Shown piece after piece: positions 58,931-64,000 of a DNA stretch of 64,000 nucleotides. The stretch is from NCBI RefSeq assembly GCF_030294985.1, contig NZ_AP024718.1:1-64000 (forward strand). The letters are read 5' to 3'. Every line of letters starts with the position of its first letter. Position 1 is the stretch's first letter. Source of the stretch: Methylomarinovum tepidoasis (lineage in GTDB: Bacteria > Pseudomonadota > Gammaproteobacteria > Methylococcales > Methylothermaceae). The notes under the pieces were generated by a model, which saw nothing but the letters and a program-made list of their open reading frames with translations, had not been told where the DNA came from and searched no databases. Both the position numbers and the translations under genes were made by a program.

Positions 58931-59151
58931 GAACGATCATCACCGCATGGCTCCTGATACTGCCGGCCACCGCGTTCGCCCACGCCGGCCACTGGCATCT
59001 GGACGAGGAAACCCTGGAAAAGATCTTCGGGGCCGCCGACGCGGTCTATCAGTGGTTCGTCGGCAACGCCGTCGTCATCGCCGCCGTGACGCTGGTCGTG
59101 CTGACGGTATGGGGCATCGTCTGGTGGCGCCAGCAGGGCAAGGCCGAATAA
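58927..59151 (+). CDS. Small membrane protein with His-rich periplasmic start
   Basis: 74 residues. The signal-like segment ITAWLLILPATAFA is followed by HAGHWHLDEETLEKIFGAAD, then a second helix (VVIAAVTLVVLTVWGIVWW) and a basic end. The HAGHWH cluster after the likely cleavage site could bind metal. It is translationally coupled to moeB (ATGA overlap). Family unknown. Confidence 0.65.
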   Translation: MRTIITAWLLILPATAFAHAGHWHLDEETLEKIFGAADAVYQWFVGNAVVIAAVTLVVLTVWGIVWWRQQGKAE

Positions 59152-59162
59152 CCTGCCTTTTC

Positions 59163-59256
59163 GGAGGCCGGGAAGGGCCTGCCGGACCGGAATTCGTCCG
59201 TAAATTCAGGCCCGGAGCGGCCTTCCCTGGCCGCAGACAGGCCCTTCCCGGCCTCC
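59163..59256. repeat. 94-bp inverted-repeat structure before pqqA
   Basis: A perfect 19-bp inverted repeat, GGAGGCCGGGAAGGGCCTG (59163-59181) against its complement (59238-59256), encloses two smaller GC-rich hairpins (GGAC-CGGAATTC-GTCC and GCGGCC-TTCCCT-GGCCGC). It has no T run, so it is not a simple terminator. It may be a terminator-like barrier, a small RNA or a miniature mobile element. Confidence 0.6.
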
Positions 59257-59298
59257 TCCCGCAGAAACGATGGATGGCAAGTTCCTGGTCACGGATGG

Positions 59299-59327
59299 TT
59301 GCGCTCCCCCAAAGGGGGTCGTATACT
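59299..59327 (+). promoter_or_regulatory. Candidate pqqA promoter with palindromic spacer
   Basis: TTGCGC (59299-59304), a spacer of exactly 17 bp and TATACT (59322-59327). The spacer contains the perfect palindrome CCCCCAAAGGGGG (59306-59318), which could be an operator. The leader to pqqA would be about 40 nt. Confidence 0.55.
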
Positions 59328-59373
59328 TCGAATCTCGGGAAAATCACAAGATCCTTCAAAGGAGGTACGCGAC

Positions 59374-59448
59374 ATGAAGTGGGAAAAGCCCAGCTACAAC
59401 GATCTGCGCTTCGGTTTTGAAGTCACCATGTACATCTACAACCGTTAA
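59374..59448 (+). CDS. pqqA: PQQ precursor peptide PqqA
   Basis: A 24-residue peptide. Glu16 and Tyr20 in GFEVTMYIYNR supply all carbons and nitrogens of PQQ. It begins MKWEKPSYNDLRFG after a strong AAAGGAGG. PqqE cross-links the two residues with PqqD as carrier. It is followed by a terminator hairpin, so pqqA should be transcribed in excess over pqqBCDE. Confidence 0.97.
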   Translation: MKWEKPSYNDLRFGFEVTMYIYNR

Positions 59449-59470
59449 TCTCGCGGTTCGATTTTCAGCA

Positions 59471-59499
59471 AAGGGGTTTCCTCGCGAAGCCCCTTTTTT
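59471..59499 (+). terminator. Terminator/attenuator between pqqA and pqqB
   Basis: AAGGGGTTTC-CTCGC-GAAGCCCCTT with a tail of T. As pqqB lies only 20 bp on with no clear promoter, partial read-through probably sets the pqqA:pqqB ratio. Confidence 0.8.
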
Positions 59500-59518
59500 A
59501 TTCCCGTAGGACGCCATC

Positions 59519-60433
59519 ATGCTCATCCGTGTGCTCGGCTCCGGCGCCGGCGGCGGTTTCCCCCAGTGGAACTGCAACTGCGACAACTGCCGCCGTCTGC
59601 GCCGGGGCGAAATCAACGCCCGCCCCCGCACCCAGTCGTCCATCGCCGTCAGCGAGGACGGGGACAATTGGGTCCTGTTCAACGCTTCCCCGGACATCCG
59701 CTTCCAGCTGGAGGCCAACCCACCGCTCCAGCCCAAACGCGGGGTGCGTGACACCGGCATCAAGGCCATCGTCCTCATCGACGCCCAGATCGACCACACC
59801 ACAGGCCTCTTGATCCTGCGCGAGAGCACCGCGCCGCTGGAGATCTACTGCACCGATCCGGTCCACCGCGACCTGACCTCCGGTTTCCCGGTCCTGGCCA
59901 TGCTGGGCCACTACTGCGGCGTCAACCGCCATCCGCTGCCCATCGACGGCACCGGGTTCCAGATCCCCGGTTTCGACGATCTGCGCTTTTACAGCCACGC
60001 CCTGGTGAGCAGGGCGCCCCCTTACTCACCCCACCGCAACGATCCCCATCCCGGCGACAACGTGGGCGTGATCGTGGAGCAGATCTCCAGCGGCAGAAGG
60101 CTCTACTACGCCCCGGGCCTGGGGGAGATCGAGCCCCACGTGTTCGAGGCCATGCAACAGGCCGACTGCGTCCTGGTGGACGGCACCTTCTGGACCGACG
60201 ACGAGATGAAGCAGGTAGGCAGCGACAAGAAGGCCCGCGAAATCGGCCACCTGCCCCAGTCCGGTCCCGGCGGCATGATCGAAGTCCTGAACCGCCTGCC
60301 GCGGGAGACGCGCAGGATTTTGATCCACATCAACAACACCAATCCGATTCTGGACGAAGATTCGCCCGAGCGCCGGCGACTGACCGAGGCCGGCATCGAA
60401 GTGGCTTACGACACCATGGAGATTCGCCTATGA
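59519..60433 (+). CDS. pqqB: PQQ biosynthesis protein PqqB
   Basis: A metallo-beta-lactamase-fold protein thought to hydroxylate the cross-linked Glu-Tyr intermediate. 304 residues: [20 protein letters not shown] is the PqqB hallmark with zinc-binding cysteines. [20 protein letters not shown] and [16 protein letters not shown] follow. It overlaps pqqC by 4 bp. Confidence 0.97.
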   Translation: MLIRVLGSGAGGGFPQWNCNCDNCRRLRRGEINARPRTQSSIAVSEDGDNWVLFNASPDIRFQLEANPPLQPKRGVRDTGIKAIVLIDAQIDHTTGLLILRESTAPLEIYCTDPVHRDLTSGFPVLAMLGHYCGVNRHPLPIDGTGFQIPGFDDLRFYSHALVSRAPPYSPHRNDPHPGDNVGVIVEQISSGRRLYYAPGLGEIEPHVFEAMQQADCVLVDGTFWTDDEMKQVGSDKKAREIGHLPQSGPGGMIEVLNRLPRETRRILIHINNTNPILDEDSPERRRLTEAGIEVAYDTMEIRL

Positions 60434-61158
60434 CGAACCAGCAGCCGTGGTCGCGGGAGGAATTCGAGGCCAAACTGCGCGACAAAGGCAAGTACTACCA
60501 CATCAAGCACCCCTATCACCTCCTCATGGCCGAGGGCAAGCTCAACGAGGACCAGATCCGCGGCTGGGTGCTCAACCGCTTCTATTATCAGGTGACCATC
60601 CCGCGCAAGGACGCGGCGATCATGGCCAACTGCCCGGACCGGGAAACCCGGCGGATGTGGGTGCAGCGCATCCTCGACCACGACGGTCATGGCGACGATC
60701 CCGGCGGCATTGAGGCCTGGATCCAGCTGGGGCTGGCCTGTGGCCTGGAGCGGGAGGAGATCACCTCTTTGAGGCACGTCCTGCCCGGGGTGCGCTTCGC
60801 CGTCGATGCCTACTACAACTTCTGTCGCACCGCCCCGTGGCAGGAGGCGGTGTGCTCATCGCTGACCGAGCTGTTCGCCCCCACCATCCACAAACAGCGC
60901 CTGGCCGGCTGGCCGGAGCTGTATCCGTGGATCAAGCCGGAGGGACTGGCCTACTTCCAGAAGCGGGTCAGCCAGGCCCGCCGTGACGTGGAGCACGGTC
61001 TTGCCTTCACCCTCGACTATTTCGGCCAAAGCCGCCAGCTGCAGGAGCGGGCGCTGGAGATCCTCCAGTTCAAGCTCGACATCCTCTGGACCATGCTCGA
61101 CGCCATGTGGCTGGCCTACATCGACAACAAACCGCCCTACTTCAACATTCAGGAATGA
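60430..61158 (+). CDS. pqqC: Pyrroloquinoline-quinone synthase PqqC
   Basis: A cofactor-free oxidase that carries out the last ring closure and oxidation. 242 residues, all-helical: [20 protein letters not shown] and [20 protein letters not shown], then [20 protein letters not shown]. It overlaps pqqB and pqqD by 4 bp each. Confidence 0.97.
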   Translation: MTNQQPWSREEFEAKLRDKGKYYHIKHPYHLLMAEGKLNEDQIRGWVLNRFYYQVTIPRKDAAIMANCPDRETRRMWVQRILDHDGHGDDPGGIEAWIQLGLACGLEREEITSLRHVLPGVRFAVDAYYNFCRTAPWQEAVCSSLTELFAPTIHKQRLAGWPELYPWIKPEGLAYFQKRVSQARRDVEHGLAFTLDYFGQSRQLQERALEILQFKLDILWTMLDAMWLAYIDNKPPYFNIQE

Positions 61159-61430
61159 GCCTCGATCCCGACACCCCACTGCGCTTCTCCCCCCTGCACC
61201 GGCTGCAGTGGGAGGATGCCCAGCAGCGCCACGTGATCCTCTACCCGGAGGGGCTGGTGGAGCTGAACGCCACCTCGGCGGAGATACTCAAGCTGTGCGA
61301 CGGCAGGCACTCCCTCAGGACCATCGTCGAAGCACTGGAACGCAAGTACCAAACGCAAGGTCTTACCGACGACATCCGCGAATTTCTGGAGATCGCCCTT
61401 GAAAACGGCTGGATCGAAACCGCCGCTTAG
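61155..61430 (+). CDS. pqqD: PqqA-binding chaperone PqqD
   Basis: Presents PqqA to PqqE. 91 residues from [20 protein letters not shown], with [20 protein letters not shown] and LCDGRHSL. The ATGA overlap with pqqC fixes the start. It overlaps the pqqE start by 32 bp. Confidence 0.94.
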   Translation: MSLDPDTPLRFSPLHRLQWEDAQQRHVILYPEGLVELNATSAEILKLCDGRHSLRTIVEALERKYQTQGLTDDIREFLEIALENGWIETAA

Positions 61431-62523
61431 CCCGCCACGCTGGCTGTTGGCGGAACTCACTTACCGCTGCCCGCTGCAGTGCCCCTACTGCTCCAATCCG
61501 GTGGATTTCGCCCGCTACCAGGAGGAACTTTCCACCGAGGACTGGAAGCGGGTGTTGACCCAGGCCCGGGAGATGGGTGCGGTGCAGCTGGGTTTTTCCG
61601 GCGGCGAACCCCTGACCCGCCGGGATCTGGAGGAGCTGGTGGCCCACGCCCACCGCCTCGGTTATTACGCCAACCTCATCACCTCCGGCTACGGCCTCAC
61701 CGAAGCGCGCATCGCCGCCCTCAGGGAGGCCGGCCTCGACCACATCCAGGTCAGCATCCAGGCCCCGGAAAAGGATCTGAGCGACTTTCTCGCCGGCACC
61801 GAGAGCTTCGAGCACAAGAAGCAGGTGGCCCGCTGGGTCAAGCAGCAGGGCTATCCCATGGTCCTGTGCGTGGTGATCCACCGCTACAACATCGAGCACA
61901 TGGAAGGCATCCTGAAGATGGCGATCGAGCTGGGGGCCGACTATCTGGAGCTGGCCAACACCCAGTATTACGGCTGGGCCCACCTCAACCGCGTCCAGCT
62001 GATGCCCACCAGGGCCCAGTTCGAACGCGCCGAGGCCATCGCCCAGGCGTACAAGGAAAAGCTGAAGGGGAAGATGAAAATCTACTACGTCATCCCCGAC
62101 TTCTACGAGGACCGGCCCAAAGCGTGCATGAACGGCTGGGGCACCACTTTCCTCACCATCGCTCCGGACGGCGCCGCCCTGCCCTGCCATTCGGCGCGGG
62201 AGCTGCCCATCGACGAGTTTCCCAACGTGCGGCAGATGAGCGTGCGCGAGATCTGGGAAGAGTCGGAAATCTTCAACCGCTTCCGCGGCTTCGACTGGAT
62301 GCCCGAGCCATGCCGCTCCTGCGACGAGAAGCACAAGGACTACGGCGGTTGCCGCTGTCAGGCCTACCTGCTCACCGGCGACATAAACGCCACCGATCCG
62401 GTGTGCGCCAAGTCTCCCAACCGCCGCCTGATCGAGCAGGCCATCGCCGAGGCGGACAACCCGCCGGAGGCGCCGCTGATCTTCCGCAATCCCCGGACTT
62501 CAAAACAGCTGAGCGACGGTTAA
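61399..62523 (+). CDS. pqqE: PqqA peptide cyclase PqqE (radical SAM)
   Basis: Forms the Glu-Tyr carbon-carbon bond in PqqA. Radical SAM cysteines [10 protein letters not shown] lie near residues 25-32. The SPASM region [20 protein letters not shown] and [15 protein letters not shown] binds auxiliary clusters. The start is TTG at 61399 inside pqqD; no ATG precedes the conserved [13 protein letters not shown]. 374 residues. No pqqF-like protease follows. Confidence 0.95.
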   Translation: MKTAGSKPPLSPPRWLLAELTYRCPLQCPYCSNPVDFARYQEELSTEDWKRVLTQAREMGAVQLGFSGGEPLTRRDLEELVAHAHRLGYYANLITSGYGLTEARIAALREAGLDHIQVSIQAPEKDLSDFLAGTESFEHKKQVARWVKQQGYPMVLCVVIHRYNIEHMEGILKMAIELGADYLELANTQYYGWAHLNRVQLMPTRAQFERAEAIAQAYKEKLKGKMKIYYVIPDFYEDRPKACMNGWGTTFLTIAPDGAALPCHSARELPIDEFPNVRQMSVREIWEESEIFNRFRGFDWMPEPCRSCDEKHKDYGGCRCQAYLLTGDINATDPVCAKSPNRRLIEQAIAEADNPPEAPLIFRNPRTSKQLSDG

Positions 62524-63368
62524 TCCAATTCCGGTTCCTGCCCCTGTCGGCAAAGTAGACGCTGGAAATGGGTGACCTCCCGCCGGATGAGGGCGGCGTT
62601 CCTGCTCGACAAATTGACGAACTTGCCACCGATACGATAACGCCACCCCTTGACGATCGCCCGCACGTTGCGAACCTGCAGATCGAAGGTCAAATGCCGA
62701 TCCTCACCCACCCGTATCACGCAATAACGGAGTAGATCCAGCTTGCGAATGAACAAATTAGCTTCGAGGATGAAACCGACACCGTTCGGTCCAATATCGT
62801 CGATCCAGCCGACGGCCGTCTCCGCCTCAGTATTGTGACCGTGCCCCCGAATATGGATAGGAATCCGCAATTCATGAATCTTGATGCGGAAGAACTCCCG
62901 CAACTGTGGATAGAAAACCCGATCAGGGAAAGCGATCCGATAGTGGACCTCATCGCCGTCCTCCTGCACCCCCACCAACCGGCAGTCGAAAGTGATAGTC
63001 ACGCCCTTGTATTTGCTCATCGCGCGGAATTCCCGCCGGCTTAAAATCACCTCGTGTCCTTCAGGATGGCTGACCTGGTCCAGAAGCAACATGCCCTGCC
63101 CTACCCGGAATACCGAAGAAGCGTATTCACTGTCCGGACAATCCGGAAAATATAAAGATACGATTGCACTTTCCCGCTGCAGAGATTCGAGCATCTGCCG
63201 TATCTCTTCCCCGTCATAGACGAAATGGGGATTTTCCGATTGATGCTTCGTTTTAGAGGAAACGACAGCCGACTTCCTGCGTCCCCAATTTCGAATCAAA
63301 CCCAGCAACCTTCCCCCCTCAACTCTCCCCCAGCAACCGGGCACCCGATTCAGTTCGGGACTGCCCAT
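62520..63368 (-). CDS. YcgR-like flagellar brake protein (PilZ domain)
   Basis: A c-di-GMP receptor that slows the flagellar motor. The N-terminal YcgR domain (residues 60-160) is followed by a C-terminal PilZ domain. The start of PilZ shows [15 protein letters not shown], where the canonical RxxxR is replaced by R-I-K-I-H, and [13 protein letters not shown] stands for the D/NxSxxG motif, so c-di-GMP affinity may be altered. It ends convergent with pqqE (4-bp overlap). flgN and flgM lie upstream on the same strand. The first ~35 residues overlap flgN and the start is uncertain. Confidence 0.75.
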   Translation of the reverse strand: MGSPELNRVPGCWGRVEGGRLLGLIRNWGRRKSAVVSSKTKHQSENPHFVYDGEEIRQMLESLQRESAIVSLYFPDCPDSEYASSVFRVGQGMLLLDQVSHPEGHEVILSRREFRAMSKYKGVTITFDCRLVGVQEDGDEVHYRIAFPDRVFYPQLREFFRIKIHELRIPIHIRGHGHNTEAETAVGWIDDIGPNGVGFILEANLFIRKLDLLRYCVIRVGEDRHLTFDLQVRNVRAIVKGWRYRIGGKFVNLSSRNAALIRREVTHFQRLLCRQGQEPELD

Positions 63369-63786
63369 CCGCCCCGTAGCAAACCGGCTGGTGACGCTGC
63401 CCGAACAAAATCCCCAGCGCCTGGCGGGTCTGTTCGTTGAGCAACGCGATCATGGCGCCGTTGGCCTCGTTGAGTTCCCGGCAGCGTGCCGTGGCCGTCC
63501 TTATCCGATCCCAGACACCCCAGGCATCGGGGACCCCGCGCAGCTTCAGTGCCTCGAACAACTGCTCGATCACGGTTTCCTTCGGCCCTGAAGCAGTGGG
63601 CAGCTGGCCGAGACGCTCGTCGATCCGTACCACGGTTTCCTGTTTGGCCTGGGCCAATGAGGACAGCTCGTCCAGCCGCCGGGTTCGCAACACCTCGCAC
63701 TCCTGCTCCAACAGCGACTGCATCTGCTGAATATCGGCTTCCAGCCGTCCCAACCAGGCCAAAAATCCTTGCTGTCTTTCGTCCAT
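63319..63786 (-). CDS. flgN: Flagellar export chaperone FlgN
   Basis: Holds the hook-filament junction proteins FlgK and FlgL for export. 155 residues, helical coiled-coil: LGRLEADIQQMQSLLEQECE and LSSLAQAKQETVVRIDERLG, then a C-terminal helix with LNEANGAMIALLNEQTRQAL. It lies 23 bp after flgM and overlaps the ycgR-like start. Confidence 0.88.
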   Translation of the reverse strand: MDERQQGFLAWLGRLEADIQQMQSLLEQECEVLRTRRLDELSSLAQAKQETVVRIDERLGQLPTASGPKETVIEQLFEALKLRGVPDAWGVWDRIRTATARCRELNEANGAMIALLNEQTRQALGILFGQRHQPVCYGADGQSRTESGARLLGES

Positions 63787-63809
63787 CTGCTTGCTTCCAG
63801 AATGATGAT

Positions 63810-64000
63810 TCAGGGCAACTGGCTGTCCAGTTCCAACAGTTTTTCCGCAATCTGCTCGGCATCGATCTGGTAACTGCCATCCTGCAACGCATTGGCTACC
63901 CGGGTGACCCGCGCCATATCGATGACATCGGCCCGGCTCAAAGCCTGCTCGGCCTCCTTGAGACGGGTGGCGGTATCGGTCAATGCCAGGGAATCGCTGT
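63810..64000 (-). CDS. flgM: Anti-sigma-28 factor FlgM (C-terminal part; gene continues beyond the window)
   Basis: The minus strand reads DSLALTDTATRLKEAEQALS, RADVIDMARVTRVANALQDG, SYQIDAEQIAEKLLELDSQL and P before the stop. This is the sigma-28-binding half of FlgM (V-x-L...I-A-x-L...G-x-Y-x-I-D-x-x-x-I-A-x-x-L/M). FlgM holds FliA until the hook is complete. The N-terminus lies past base 64000. Confidence 0.9.
   Translation of the reverse strand, partial: SDSLALTDTATRLKEAEQALSRADVIDMARVTRVANALQDGSYQIDAEQIAEKLLELDSQLP

Overview
The window reads as a high-GC gammaproteobacterial chromosome that begins just ahead of dnaA. A complete pqqABCDE cluster, a cytochrome P460 remnant and nlpD-rpoS synteny suggest a methanotroph-like (Methylococcales) or related chemotroph. 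That placement is inference; no methane oxidation gene is present here. The flagellar genes at the right end (flgM, flgN, ycgR-like) suggest a motile cell.

Layout. 0.1-2.5 kb: dnaA-dnaN. 2.6-4.3 kb: tRNA-Glu, tRNA-Ala and gltX, all on the minus strand. 4.7-9.9 kb: a hot-dog protein, a PRPP-synthetase-like enzyme, a COG2187 kinase-like protein, a NUDIX hydrolase and a DEAD-box helicase. 10.1-13.2 kb: rpoS split by an IS4/IS50-type element, then nlpD. 13.4-19.5 kb: gltBD. 19.5-26.3 kb: a TetR regulator, an unknown anchored protein, a small Cys-rich protein, and a carbohydrate group (GT35 phosphorylase facing GH130 and GT4). 26.5-30.3 kb: tRNA-Pro with an att-like repeat, an alsT-type symporter, decayed cytochromes and an HPP-CBS protein. 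30.4-37.2 kb: a TolC/HlyD/ABC drug-export operon with a hicBA pair lodged on the opposite strand. 37.1-39.9 kb: a degraded island with an arsS fragment, ssrA, a second copy of the att-like repeat, an IS3 element, half of a type I-F cas1 and a toxin-antitoxin remnant. 39.9-54 kb: ppsA, then narK1-narK2-narGHJI and an outer-membrane porin behind an FNR-type promoter. 54-58 kb: pgsA-like, purM, acylphosphatase and groESL with a CIRCE operator. 58.1-64 kb: moeB, a small membrane protein, pqqABCDE, and the flagellar genes.

Most notable observation: three 380-bp structured, non-coding repeats (4255-4634, 51320-51699, 52416-52795) resemble HEARO/IscB-type omega RNA elements without an endonuclease gene. 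Each lies on the same strand as its downstream gene (gltX, narI, a porin gene) and ends exactly at that gene's ATGA start. Each therefore separates the original Shine-Dalgarno sequence from its start codon. Two of the three interrupt the nitrate reductase region.

The nitrate reductase genes, their two transporters and the FNR-type promoter form a unit for anaerobic nitrate respiration, with MoeB as a likely molybdopterin supplier. PQQ made by the pqq cluster would serve quinoprotein dehydrogenases located elsewhere. Loss of intact RpoS, the decayed cas1 and toxin remnants, and several IS and repeat insertions show active genome decay and mobile-element traffic.
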